A stretch of 64,000 nucleotides of DNA from Fibrella arboris (lineage in GTDB: Bacteria; Bacteroidota; Bacteroidia; Cytophagales; Spirosomataceae): NCBI RefSeq assembly GCF_041321095.1, contig NZ_JBGGWE010000004.1, positions 1 through 64,000 of the forward strand. The letters run 5' to 3'. The notes beneath the pieces are model-generated. The model saw nothing but the letters and a program-made list of their open reading frames with translations, searched no databases and was not told the origin of the DNA. Within the stretch, counting starts at the first letter, position 1; every line of letters starts with the position of its first letter. Positions 17,013-26,086 of the stretch are shown here, piece by piece. The translations under genes and the position numbers were made by a program.

Positions 17013-18827
17013 ATGGGTCTGTTGCGACACAAAGCGTTTTGGCTGGCCTGCCTCACGGGCTTCTGCGGTTGCCTGTTTAGCGTATCCTGCCCCGCCCCCG
17101 CCCTGCCGCCTACGCAACGCGTTGCCAAGCTGTATCAGTCGAACCTGAACCGGCTGGATTCCACCCTGGTCGAGTTGGGTCGTCAGGTTACCAGCCATCG
17201 TCCTGCCCGCGCCGTTCAAGCCGCCTTTCGACGGGCACGGCTAGCCTACAAACACATCGAGCCGCTAACGGCTTACTACTTTCTACAGTCGGCCAGAAAC
17301 CTGAATGGGCCGAACGTACCTGAGGGTGAAGTCGACGACGGGCAAGCTTTCATACTCCAGCCAGAAGGGTTTCAGGTTATCGAGCCGCTCCTTTTTCCGG
17401 TAGATACCAGCCGGCGCACCGAGGTGTCTCAACAACTGCTGGCTATGCGCCAAACGGTTAGTCAGCTACGGCGGCTGGCAACAACCAATCCCCTGTCCGA
17501 TGCCTTTATTATCGATGCGCTACGGCAGGAAGTGTTTCGTATCGAAACACTGGGCATCACCGGTTTCGATTCGCCGGTCGCGCGCTATTCACTGCCCGAA
17601 TCCGCGGCGGCCCTCCATGCCATCCGGGAAACCCTGGTCTGTTATCCGCTACGGGCTGCCAACCCACGCCTGGCCAGTCGCATTGCCCAGACAATCAGCA
17701 CCGCCCAGCATCAGCTACAGCAGGCATCGTCGTTCAACCGCTTCGATCGGCTCAGGTTCATACGTACCTGCGCCCATCCCCTGTCGGGCCTGCTGCTCGA
17801 TGCCCAGCTAGCGCTAAAATTACCCACCCTCAACGAGAAACGACTCCTCCGAACCTCGGCAAGGACCCTCTCTGATCTGTCAGCGTTCGATCCAGACTAT
17901 TTCGCCACTCACAGCGACCCACCCAGTACCCCGGCCCGCATTGCACTGGGTAAACGGCTGTTCAATAACCCCGTTCTCTCGGCCGAAGGGAGTGGCCGAA
18001 GCTGTGCCAGCTGTCACCAGCCCGACCGGGCTTTTCAGGATGGCCTACCGACCGCCCCCCCCCTGGTCAGTAGACGTAAAGCCGGGGCTGGGGCCCTGCG
18101 CAATACACCAACGTTATGGAATGCGGGCTTACAAGCCAGTCAATTTATGGATATGCGGGTCTTTACGCTCGAACAGCAACTGACCGATGTCATTCACAAC
18201 GCACACGAAATGGGCGGATCAATGGCCCAAGCCGTGGCCCGTCTGAATCAGCAGGCCGATTACCGCACGCAGTTTGCCGATCAATACACTACCGGATTAA
18301 CGCCCTACACTGTCCGGCATGCGCTGGCTACCTACATCCGTTCGCTGATTAGTTTGAATAGCCGTACCGATCAATACCTTCGGGGTAGGCCGGTTGCTTT
18401 ATCAGCCAGTGAACGGCTTGGCTTTAACCTCTTTATGGGGAAGGCGAAATGCGCAACCTGTCATTATTTTCCGCTGTACAACGGCACTGTCCCCCCTGCT
18501 TATCACCGTTCCGAGAGTGAAGTAATCGGCGTGCCCGATACAGGCCGTAACCTTACCCTTAGCCCCGATGCCGGGCGGTACACCATCACCGGTATTCCGT
18601 TTCATGTTGGTAGTTTCAAGACGCCAACACTGCGTAAAATCAGCCAGACGGCTCCATATATGCACAACGGTGCCTATACTACCCTAACCCAGGTCGTTGA
18701 TTTCTACGATAAAGGGGGCGGTGCGGGCCTTGGGTTTACGGTGGCCCATCAAACGCTTCCTGCCGAAAAGCTTAGGCTAACAGCTACCGAAAAACGGGCG
18801 TTGCTCTCTTTTTTGAAAACGCTGTGA
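17013..18827 (+). CDS. Di-haem cytochrome c peroxidase family protein
   Basis: 604 residues with a signal-peptide-like N-terminus (MGLLRHKAFWLACLTGFCG). Residues ~30-260 form an alpha-helical imelysin-like N-terminal region (NLNGPNVPEGEVDDGQAFIL, then PEGFQVIEPLLFP). The C-terminal half is a CCP/MauG peroxidase module with two haem sites, CASCH and CATCH. RNTPTLWNAG and KTPTLRKISQTAPYMHNG are typical of the family. Periplasmic reduction of H2O2 or a related oxidation is inferred. The start is set at 17013 rather than the longer frame at 16908, which overlaps the TPR gene and lacks a signal. Confidence 0.92.
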   Translation: MGLLRHKAFWLACLTGFCGCLFSVSCPAPALPPTQRVAKLYQSNLNRLDSTLVELGRQVTSHRPARAVQAAFRRARLAYKHIEPLTAYYFLQSARNLNGPNVPEGEVDDGQAFILQPEGFQVIEPLLFPVDTSRRTEVSQQLLAMRQTVSQLRRLATTNPLSDAFIIDALRQEVFRIETLGITGFDSPVARYSLPESAAALHAIRETLVCYPLRAANPRLASRIAQTISTAQHQLQQASSFNRFDRLRFIRTCAHPLSGLLLDAQLALKLPTLNEKRLLRTSARTLSDLSAFDPDYFATHSDPPSTPARIALGKRLFNNPVLSAEGSGRSCASCHQPDRAFQDGLPTAPPLVSRRKAGAGALRNTPTLWNAGLQASQFMDMRVFTLEQQLTDVIHNAHEMGGSMAQAVARLNQQADYRTQFADQYTTGLTPYTVRHALATYIRSLISLNSRTDQYLRGRPVALSASERLGFNLFMGKAKCATCHYFPLYNGTVPPAYHRSESEVIGVPDTGRNLTLSPDAGRYTITGIPFHVGSFKTPTLRKISQTAPYMHNGAYTTLTQVVDFYDKGGGAGLGFTVAHQTLPAEKLRLTATEKRALLSFLKTL

Positions 18828-19001
18828 GACCTGTTCCCCTAGAAAGGTATAGGGATAACCCATAGATGCTCAGCCCTGGTCAGCGACTTATGGTGGCTGT
18901 CGGGCCGGGGCCGATATGGCACCGTGATTAGGCATAGCCTCATTTTTTTATAACGTTGGCAGCGATGCACTGGTTTACGCTCAAAAAAGCAGACTGCACC
19001 T

Positions 19002-19442
19002 ATGAAAGAAGACCAATCAGCGGGTTGGTTGCTGGTCGTTGAAGATCAGCCAGACCTTTGGCGAATCTTGGAACTCTATCTGAAACGGCTCCTTCCCCAT
19101 GTACCCACCATACATGCCCTCAATGCCCCAGCAGCCTTGACCCAGCTCGAGCAAACAGTAGCCGCCGGCAAACCCCTGCCCCGGTTAGTACTGACCAACT
19201 TATATATGCCCAAACTGGAAGACGGGCTCAATTTTCTGACATCGCTACAGGAGCCGGGGTCCGCTTATCAGACCGTACCTATCATTGTCATAAGTTCGTC
19301 GGTCAATGCAGGTGACAAACAGCAGGTCCATCAGCGCGGAGCAACTTACTTCACTAAACCGATATCCTCTGAGCAGTGGTTTACTTTTTTTAAATCGATC
19401 CAGACGTATTGGCCTTCGCCTGGCATTCCGGCAGACGAATAA
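19002..19442 (+). CDS. Stand-alone receiver protein lacking the phospho-acceptor Asp
   Basis: 146 residues, one CheY-like receiver domain and no output domain. Most catalytic positions are present: the acidic pair at Glu14/Asp15 (VVEDQPD), Ser98-100 (IVISSS) and Lys119 (FTKP). The phosphorylated Asp position reads Asn66 (LVLTNLYMP; usual D-x-x-M-P). It is therefore probably not phosphorylated in the normal way. No histidine kinase is nearby. Confidence 0.85.
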   Translation: MKEDQSAGWLLVVEDQPDLWRILELYLKRLLPHVPTIHALNAPAALTQLEQTVAAGKPLPRLVLTNLYMPKLEDGLNFLTSLQEPGSAYQTVPIIVISSSVNAGDKQQVHQRGATYFTKPISSEQWFTFFKSIQTYWPSPGIPADE

Positions 19443-19576
19443 GAAAACAGATCCGTGAGGCCGGGCACCGTACCGCCCAAAGCGCCATCGTTTGCCAATC
19501 CGGCCAGCTAAATTTTTCGTATGTCAGCCAGCAGATACGTCGAGCGTGGCGTCACTGAGTAACCAAAGAACGAACG

Positions 19577-19611
19577 AAAGCCCCGATTCAATGAAACGGG
19601 GCTTTTTTGCA
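19577..19611 (+). terminator. Rho-independent-like terminator
   Basis: AAAGCCCCG / CGGGGCTTTTTT stem with an 11-nt loop and a T run, downstream of the receiver gene. Confidence 0.75.
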
Positions 19612-19669
19612 GTTCGACTGTTCTCGGCTTCACTACGCCTAATGACGGTAGATATAAACAGCCAACCGT

Positions 19670-20146
19670 ATGCAACCATCCATTACCATACAGGAGGAGA
19701 TTGAAGCCAAATTAGAATGGTCGCTCAAACAGCTAACTGAGAATGATGCGCACCTACTCACAGGAACGGCCAATGAACGTTCTATTACCTATAAGTTAGC
19801 CGAATATTTACAGCTTTGTTTCCGGAGCATGAACGTCGACTGTGAATACAGCGGCGGCGGTATCGATCGCACAACACTCCGCCTGCTCACCCAAGGGCAG
19901 GATCAGGTTACTATCAGCGATCTGGAAGCCAGAACTGCCTACCCGGACATTGTGGTGCACCTACGGGGGATGCGGGACCAGAATTTGCTGATAATCGAAG
20001 CTAAAAAGTGGGAGAATCTGGATGGAGTCGATTTCGACAAGAAAAAACTGATGCTATACAAAGAGCAGCTCAACTTCCAATATGCTGTTTTCATCTGGCT
20101 CCGTGCTACAGAAGCCCCTATGCAATACGTTGAATTTATTCACTGA
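19670..20146 (+). CDS. PD-(D/E)XK nuclease-like protein
   Basis: 158 residues. YPDIVVHLRG (around 101-110) followed by NLLIIEAKKWEN (~115-126) matches the PD...(D/E)xK core of restriction-endonuclease-like folds: Asp in PDI and Glu/Lys in EAK. An N-terminal helical region (RSITYKLAEYLQLCF) resembles families annotated as small nuclease-like hypothetical proteins. No methyltransferase or toxin partner adjoins it. It sits before phage-like debris, suggesting an accessory origin. Activity and target unknown. Confidence 0.65.
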   Translation: MQPSITIQEEIEAKLEWSLKQLTENDAHLLTGTANERSITYKLAEYLQLCFRSMNVDCEYSGGGIDRTTLRLLTQGQDQVTISDLEARTAYPDIVVHLRGMRDQNLLIIEAKKWENLDGVDFDKKKLMLYKEQLNFQYAVFIWLRATEAPMQYVEFIH

Positions 20147-20179
20147 TAAGGCGATTGTTTTTTTATTACACGATCGGCT

Positions 20180-21296
20180 GATCCAAACTTGTTCGTGGCA
20201 GCCAGCTGAACGACGACTGGGGACAGGATGAGGTTTATGCCCTCGCCGAAGTAGAAGGTAGCGGTACGTATCGAACGAATACCATCAAGGGGTACTACTA
20301 GTTGGCTGTAAAGGTAAATCTGCTGATCACCGGGTGGCGGCTGTAAATTGTCAATAAATGTTATTCCTCAATCAGCAGGCCTTTTTCAAAAACACGCTGT
20401 AGCAGCCAAAACGTACAGCTTGCGTCGTGTCTTTATGGCTCCGTGGTGATTCAGAAAAGTCAGGAACACTCACTAACGGAAGCCAGGTCTGATGATGCGT
20501 GAGAACGTTGTATTCATGAATCGTCTCTATCGTTGCTACTGTCTTCATCACATATGTTGACCAGGCTGAATGAGCGCAAAGGTGGTAGTAATGCCAGTGA
20601 TTGAGGGAGAGACAGAGCCCAACAGACTATCTTCCTTTGCGGAAAGAAACGTTCGTAACCCTTACCAGGGGGGCGTATATTTCATTCAATGACAATACGG
20701 CAAGCGAATGGATGCGCGAGTTTCAGCAACAGCATTTACTACTGTTGGCGGTGTAGCACAGTCTAGTCTATCGTTTCAGTCGCTTACTGCTGGCGCAATT
20801 AACAAACTGGCTTATCTCTACAGAACAGGAACAACGGCAGTAATCAGGAATGGTGGAACAGTTAGCCCTACTTCTACGGCAGCACTTCCAACAGTGACAC
20901 AGCTTCAAGTTGGCAGCTTAAATGGGCTGAAAATATCCTTAATGGCTACTTACGGCTGGCTACCTACTATCCGCGCCGCCTCCCCAATTCCTACGCGCAA
21001 TCGCTCATAAAGTAAGCTAGGCAAACCGCAGAACAGACCCTATTACCACCAGCTTCACGCTCAACAATGCCGCCATCATTCGTATGTTGTGGCCGATCTT
21101 GCCTCAACAAACTAAATACGATCTCGAAGCCAGAGGCATTACTAGTATAGCCACCGTGGCTGACATTAACGGCGGGCTCGACTGGCAGGCTTATGGTGAA
21201 TTCATTGCCGTGGCCGACGATTAGGGCGTCTACCAGATTCCGCCCGAGGTCGTTCAAGATATGGCCAACTACCTGATACAACGCGACCACACATAG
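20180..21296 (+). pseudogene. Decayed phage/tail-like gene fragments
   Basis: Several protein-like pieces occur in different frames. 20203-20301 reads SQLNDDWGQDEVYALAEVEG. Around 20670-20720, AYISFNDNTASEWM shifts into the frame at 20708 (RVSATAFTTVGGVAQ, SLNGLK), a LamG/tail-fibre-like style. Another shift leads to NGYLRLATYYPRRLPNSYAQ, ending near 21011. 21050-21296 reads FTLNNAAIIRMLWPIL.. and VADINGGLDWQAYGEF with an internal TAG at 21222. At least two frameshifts and one stop indicate a dead prophage-derived region. Confidence 0.6.
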
Positions 21297-21366
21297 GCGG
21301 TATGGTCATGCAGACGAACCTCGGCCGTGAGGTGATCATCCTGCCGCCCCTTGTATGCTGGAGAGG

Positions 21367-22293
21367 TTAGGGCTGTTTTTCGAGTATTAAGACGCCATTG
21401 TAATCAAGACCTTTCTTTTTCGAGACGAAAGCCAGTCCAATGTAGACGCTTCCATTCTGGCGATGGGGGGGACTTATTACAGCGGCATAAGGTTCAATTA
21501 AAGAGCCAGTGCTTCGTGGGGGAGTAAAACTATAGGGCATAGTGCCGCTAACCTTCACGCCACCAGTCCCAAAATCATCAGTGAGCGGATTAAAATAGAC
21601 TTCGGTGAGTGGGCCTCCAATATACTGTTTATCCTGAATCAGGAACGAGTATTCATACACGTACTCATCCTTTTCGCGTTTTGAGTAATTACTACTTGCG
21701 TATTTGTAGGCACCCTGACCTTTTATTGATAGTTCCAACGTATACGTATCAAACGAGATCACCAGTTCTCCCTGTTTGGTGAGGACACGAAATCGGCCAT
21801 CTTTATAATAGGGTTTGTTGAGATATTCAGCGCCAAATCCTCCGATATCCCCTCTTAATTTCCACGTGCCAATGAAGGGCTTGGCTATTTGTTTGATCAG
21901 TTCAATCTGGTTGTCAATTTGCAGTTGAGCCTGCACCATTTCTACATACTTGCTGTCGGAAAGGTCTTCTTTCTTGTGGTCAAAATATTGATCTACCTGG
22001 TTCTTGGCACCCACCCACAGATTCTGCCCTATCAGTGACTTTGTCGACAGGTAATAGATTTTGTGTTGGGCTTTTTTAAACGTACCCGGATCCCCCTTCT
22101 CCAGGTACTGGTACGCCTCATATATCAATTCAGTACACTTACTGAAATTACCCTCTGCATAGGCTTGTTCGGCCTGTTGGTAGGTAATAATGGCTTTAGT
22201 ATCATTGGACTGCCCGTAACCGATAGAGGGCAATAGGGCCATCAAGCAAATAAAAAAGCCCCGGATTGGGGTAGCCGCTACCTTCATGGTCAT
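21367..22293 (-). CDS. Secreted protein of unknown function
   Basis: 308 residues from MTMKVAATPIRGFF; the start at 22293 is chosen because a signal peptide follows (FFICLMALLPSIGYGQ) and the longer frame overlaps the upstream gene. After the signal, ~30-120 look helical and TPR-like (QAEQAYAEGNFSKCTELIYE), and the rest looks beta-rich (GTWKLRGDIGGFG, YSFLIQDKQY). Possibly a lipocalin-like or glycosyl-binding C-terminal domain; I do not recognise it. It follows the upstream secreted gene by 4 bp, so the two form an operon. Confidence 0.65.
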   Translation of the reverse strand: MTMKVAATPIRGFFICLMALLPSIGYGQSNDTKAIITYQQAEQAYAEGNFSKCTELIYEAYQYLEKGDPGTFKKAQHKIYYLSTKSLIGQNLWVGAKNQVDQYFDHKKEDLSDSKYVEMVQAQLQIDNQIELIKQIAKPFIGTWKLRGDIGGFGAEYLNKPYYKDGRFRVLTKQGELVISFDTYTLELSIKGQGAYKYASSNYSKREKDEYVYEYSFLIQDKQYIGGPLTEVYFNPLTDDFGTGGVKVSGTMPYSFTPPRSTGSLIEPYAAVISPPHRQNGSVYIGLAFVSKKKGLDYNGVLILEKQP

Positions 22294-22297
22294 ATGC

Positions 22298-23557
22298 TTA
22301 GTTATCCCAAAATGATTTAGTAGTCGGAGCTGGTTTGTTCTTAGGTGCTGGCGTAGGCTTTGCCTTCTCTGTGGGAGCGGCCTTACCAGTATCCCAAAAA
22401 TCGGCTGTTGTGTTAACCTTAGTTGCCGCTGATCCCTGCTGACCAACGATAATCGGCACCAACACTAGATCTCTCCCAGTGCCCAATTCCTGCATGAAGG
22501 CCTCATGGCTGTCCTGCGCCTCCTGATACGTATTATAATAACCGGACGTAATAACCTGACTGATGGAATACCCATGCCTGGAAGCTTCTTCTTTAAAGAG
22601 CCGTTCGGTATCAATTAAGAATGGCCAACCGCCATCAGAGTGGCGGTGAACGGCAAAGGGTTTGGCAGAGGCTACTATGGCCTGACTAGTGACAGCATAA
22701 GCAAAGTAGTAGACAGCCGTTATAGTGGCGGGCCAGGCAGAGGATGGTGGTTGACGTGGTTTGACAAAGGCTTCGGCGCGTGCCATAGTTTGATTCTGCT
22801 GCACTCGCTTAGCCTCGGCCACCCTTTCCTGGGCTTCTTCCTTACGCGCACGGCGTTCTTCTCGTTCTTCTGCTTTACGGTCTTGCTCCTGCTGCTCTTT
22901 CTTTTTCTGTTCGTAGCGCTGCTGAACATACGTTTGGGCCGCGTCTCCCAGGGTGTTTATGGCATCCTGTGTCGCCTTTCCCTGCGTGACGGCCTGATCA
23001 TACTCGCTAACTGCCTGGCGTTGCTGGGTATTTTGTCTGGTGTCTGCCTGCTGACGTTGTGGCTCCTGTCTTTTACGGATCGTCTGCTCTTGTTGCGGTT
23101 TAGCAGTATTATCAGCCGAGGAGCCGGAAAAGACAATCTCATTACTGCCCGCATTACTTTTGGCTACTGTCTTACTGCCGTAGTCGGTCATTTTGACGGC
23201 AAACACCCCGCCTTCAAGGCGTATGCCGGGGAACAGCATACCTCCGCCTTCCCGTACGCCAGCCTTTTCCAGCTCCACGGTTGGGCTTTCGGTCCCCAAG
23301 GCACCATCACAGCCCCTGTACGTAAAGGAAAACCTGAGATAAGCCTTAGGCTTACTTCTGCTGACACTCGTCCGGTAATAAGAAACTGGACTTGTCTTGC
23401 AGTCCTTTTTGGTCAACCTGAAGCTCACCTGCACCCGAAACGCCGTTTCGTTTGCTCCCTCTTCATAAATAGTTTGCCAGGGGGTATAAGTTGCCTGAGC
23501 CCATCCCTCAGAAGATGCCAGGAGTAAAACGAAACGAAGCAGGTAGGAATAGCGCAT
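22298..23557 (-). CDS. Secreted Gln/Glu/Arg-rich coiled-coil protein
   Basis: 419 residues from the ATG at 23557 (MRYSYLLRFVLLLASSEGWA, a signal peptide). Residues ~25-140 look like a beta-domain with paired Cys (KKDCKTSPV, YRGCDGALG). ~150-265 are a long charged coiled coil (REERRARKEEAQERVAEAKR). Then comes one possible membrane/hydrophobic stretch (ITAVYYFAYAVTSQAIVAS) and a C-terminal domain ending in a Pro/Lys-rich tail with two ADFWD/SFWDN-type repeats. No family recognised. First gene of a two-gene operon with 21367-22293. Confidence 0.65.
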   Translation of the reverse strand: MRYSYLLRFVLLLASSEGWAQATYTPWQTIYEEGANETAFRVQVSFRLTKKDCKTSPVSYYRTSVSRSKPKAYLRFSFTYRGCDGALGTESPTVELEKAGVREGGGMLFPGIRLEGGVFAVKMTDYGSKTVAKSNAGSNEIVFSGSSADNTAKPQQEQTIRKRQEPQRQQADTRQNTQQRQAVSEYDQAVTQGKATQDAINTLGDAAQTYVQQRYEQKKKEQQEQDRKAEEREERRARKEEAQERVAEAKRVQQNQTMARAEAFVKPRQPPSSAWPATITAVYYFAYAVTSQAIVASAKPFAVHRHSDGGWPFLIDTERLFKEEASRHGYSISQVITSGYYNTYQEAQDSHEAFMQELGTGRDLVLVPIIVGQQGSAATKVNTTADFWDTGKAAPTEKAKPTPAPKNKPAPTTKSFWDN

Positions 23558-23563
23558 TCTCAA

Positions 23564-24058
23564 ATTGGTTAAGTAGGCTTGTCAGTAGCCTTACTAGCTG
23601 GCCAAAGGGGCTCACGCTTTCCGACGCTGCTGTAGTGGGCAATTGGCCCTAATCACTTGGGGAGTATAGCCAACAGATGGCCACCGCTGATTGCACCCTC
23701 ATCATCTGAATTGACTTCGAAAAGACAAACCGTTTACAACGCGGACAAATGCCTGTTAATCTGACAGATAAAATACTCACTTACTGAACAAATGTATGAC
23801 AATTTATTCTATGGATTAGGATATTTGAATAAAGAGTAGCCTTCATTGACCATCAATCCGCTCGATACGTTTCGAGGGCAATACGCCCGAGTATAACACA
23901 CATCAGCAGTCACGGCGAGCACTTCTGGGGCAATCCACTCGTGGAGTCCACGTGAAGTCCTCTATAATATCTTATCTCAGTTTTTACCATTCATTTCTCA
24001 AACCGAAAGCTCCGAGGCCATCTTTCTGCATCAGGCTACTCTGCCATGACACAATACA
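23564..24058. other. Intergenic region without recognisable content
   Basis: AT-richer than the flanks. No ORF with protein-like composition, no clear hairpin or repeat was seen. Confidence 0.4.
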
Positions 24059-24313
24059 TTGGTGATCAGACAGATAAGCAAACAAAAATTGATTGTAACT
24101 AGTGGCCTGCAGGCTGGTGTTGCCGAAGCGATGCCCCGGCTGCCCGACCAAACCAATCAATCGGAAGCGGGCAGCGGCCCTAGCTTATTGATGCTGCCCA
24201 CTGGCACCTACAAGCTGGACGAGTGGATAACGCTGGTTGAACACAGCCGTAAATACGATGTCAATAAGGCGACCATCAGCCTGCGTATCCTGCGCGGCAT
24301 CATCCCGTACTGA
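24059..24313 (+). pseudogene. Small HTH-like protein remnant related to cassette protein B
   Basis: An 84-residue frame from a TTG. The C-terminal part (LDEWITLVEHSRKYD then RGIIP) parallels the 689-961 cassette protein. An upstream ATG (24045) opens a different frame (MTQYIGDQTDKQTKI), and after RGIIP the neighbouring frame continues with VLNVPRWSIK, so the gene seems frameshifted at both ends. It lies beside phage-like debris. Confidence 0.4.
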
Positions 24314-24439
24314 ATGTACCTCGCTGGAGCATTAAGTGATTGAAGGACATGCCCCCCTCTCCCGTCGAGCTGGGCCGGAAAACCAAAAAGACTAGTAGCG
24401 TTTTTTATCTGGCTCTACGGGGCCATACTCTATAAATCA

Positions 24440-24474
24440 CAAAGCCTGGCGGTACTACCGCTGGGCTTTTTTGT
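24440..24474 (+). terminator. Terminator-like hairpin
   Basis: AAGCCTGGCGGT / ACCGCTGGGCTT stem with a 3-nt loop and a T6 run. Confidence 0.6.
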
Positions 24475-24509
24475 GCGACAGCTAACGAAGAATGCTGGCG
24501 AGTCAATAA

Positions 24510-24541
24510 AAAAAGCACTTAACTAGTACAGCTAAGTGCTT
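24510..24541 (-). terminator. Terminator of tRNA-Arg
   Basis: On the minus strand AAGCACTTA / TAAGTGCTT followed by a T run, immediately after the tRNA 3' end. Confidence 0.75.
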
Positions 24542-24551
24542 GATTACAAGG

Positions 24552-24625
24552 TGATCCCAATTGGATTCGAACCAATGACCGCCTTCTTAGAAGGAAGATG
24601 CTCTATCCAGCTGAGCTATGGGACC
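24552..24625 (-). tRNA. tRNA-Arg (anticodon TCT)
   Basis: 74 nt cloverleaf: acceptor GGTCCCA/TGGGATC, D arm GCTC..GAGC, anticodon stem-loop TCTTC-CTTCTAA-GAAGG giving TCT, T arm ATTGG-TTCGAAT-CCAAT. No encoded CCA. Confidence 0.93.
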
Positions 24626-24983
24626 AGACATGACATGTGTAATGACCTGAAAAAAACGGCTATTTCACCCGTCAACTACCAACGCTCAGTGGCTGGGATA
24701 CCGCCCCTCGACTACAGCCCAGTTTCCTGAATTGGCCGTCAAAAGTAGTCAGAAAAGCCCGATTTTCTCTAAAAACCTGCTTTTTTCAACCTGTAGAAGC
24801 TATGCTTACCCAGCCTGGGCAGCTAACAATTTGAGCATCAACGCCTAGATTTGATCGAAGTGGTTTCTACTGATAGATGGCTATAGAGCTACACACGAGC
24901 CATATTCCGCGCATGACTGTGCGTATAAATAGTCACTAGCCAGTTAGTGTGCAACGATTCCTTGACCCCTTAACCAGGGTTTC

Positions 24984-25145
24984 TTATGGCAAAGCAGTGC
25001 CGGCTTTATTGGATAATCCCCTTTCGAGTAGTTCATTGACAACTTCGGCAATCCGGAGCTTGCGTCCTTTGGCAGCCTGATCTAATTGGTACTGCCTCAC
25101 CTGCCGGTACACCTCGTCTTTAATTAGCGCATTAAGCTTTTTCAT
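24984..25145 (-). CDS. Small RHH-like protein, second of a pair
   Basis: A 53-residue ORF (MKKLNALIKDEVYRQVRQYQ, then RIAEVVNELLERGL). The beta-strand plus two-helix layout resembles ribbon-helix-helix DNA-binding proteins. It overlaps the 3' end of the upstream small ORF by 14 nt, so they are coupled. Two similar RHH-like proteins in tandem may form a heterodimeric repressor or a toxin-less antitoxin pair; this is inference. Confidence 0.5.
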   Translation of the reverse strand: MKKLNALIKDEVYRQVRQYQLDQAAKGRKLRIAEVVNELLERGLSNKAGTALP

Positions 25146-25326
25146 GGCTTACTTTTCCGCTGGCTAATAGGGCCAGCCCTTTCTCGATGACTTCCCGATA
25201 AATCTCTTTCAACTGTTTTTTGGTGCCCTGCATATCGGCTTCCAATTGCAGTTGCCGGACTGCCAGGTGCGTTTCTTCGGCCACTTCTACGTATATCTTT
25301 TGCATATCACATTCAAGGATTGTCAT
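25132..25326 (-). CDS. Small RHH-like protein, first of a pair
   Basis: 64 residues from 25326, or 57 from the internal ATG at 25305 (MQKIYVEVAEETHLAVRQLQ), which I prefer because it begins directly with the predicted strand. The helix pair QLKEIYREVIEKGLALLASG resembles its downstream neighbour (IAEVVNELLERGL). It lies between two tRNA loci with no other genes. Confidence 0.5.
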   Translation of the reverse strand: MTILECDMQKIYVEVAEETHLAVRQLQLEADMQGTKKQLKEIYREVIEKGLALLASGKVSHEKA

Positions 25327-25610
25327 TTGTTACTTCTGGTAACTAACGTAAAAGAGACCAACGTGGATGTCATTGAGCGCAACAAGTTAGCATTCGGTAC
25401 AAGGCCTAATGAGTAAGTAATTCACTGGTAGTTTGATATACAACAGAGGGTATTTCTTGTCGAAGTAGTGTACTTACAACGTACACCGCGCCGGATCACA
25501 ACAAGGCATCTTTGGAGTGGTAAGCAGCCTACCAGTTGTAAACGGGGAATTCTTTTTTCCGATAGTTTCAGCCCAGGGTGTGCTGTTGACAAGCTGCGGA
25601 AAAACGAAAA

Positions 25611-25640
25611 AAGCCCGAAATCAAAACAGATTTCGGGCTT
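25611..25640 (-). terminator. Terminator of tRNA-Pro
   Basis: AAGCCCGAAATC / GATTTCGGGCTT stem with a 6-nt loop and T-rich tail on the minus strand. Confidence 0.75.
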
Positions 25641-25648
25641 TTCGATGG

Positions 25649-25722
25649 TCGGGGTGGCAGGATTCGAACCTACGACCTCCTGCTCCCAAAGCAGGCGCGA
25701 TACCGGGCTACGCTACACCCCG
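25649..25722 (-). tRNA. tRNA-Pro (anticodon TGG)
   Basis: 74 nt: acceptor CGGGGTG/CACCCCG, anticodon arm CCTGC-TTTGGGA-GCAGG giving TGG, T loop TTCGAAT. Confidence 0.93.
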
Positions 25723-25781
25723 AGGTGTTTATCTGTTTGCCACCGGCACTATACTGGCAAACAAAGGTACGCTACTACAAG

Positions 25782-25871
25782 TGGCGGAGAGAGCGGGATT
25801 CGAACCCGCGGTACCCTTGCGGGTACGGCAGTTTAGCAAACTGCTGGTTTCAGCCACTCACCCATCTCTCC
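25782..25871 (-). tRNA. tRNA-Ser (anticodon GCT)
   Basis: 90 nt class II tRNA with a long variable arm (TACCC-GCAA-GGGTA). Anticodon arm GCAGT-TTGCTAA-ACTGC gives GCT. The 3' CCA is encoded. Confidence 0.93.
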
Positions 25872-25974
25872 ACTTGGCTGATCATCCTGCCGTTTCCCGC
25901 CTGATGAGGATGCAAATATAGAAGGAGAAATTACGTCTGACAACTCTCTGTCAAGAAAATCTTCATTCTGCCGT

Positions 25975-25982
25975 TAATTTTG
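25975..25982 (+). promoter_or_regulatory. -7 box candidate (TAATTTTG) for the batB-like gene
   Basis: TAnnTTTG match about 105 bp before the batB-like ATG at 26087. Confidence 0.4.
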
Positions 25983-26086
25983 TAGCAACTTAGCCTGCCT
26001 ATCAAGGCGTACCTGTCAGGCAAATAACTGGGATTGAGTCCACTGACCCGTTGATCACCTCAGGAGCAAGCGGACAAACTTTTTTT

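Noticed and set aside
25468..25921. Plus-strand ORFs of 122 and 134 residues
   Set aside because: They run across tRNA-Pro and tRNA-Ser; words like GFEPTTSCSQSRRDTGLRY are the familiar translation of antisense tRNA.
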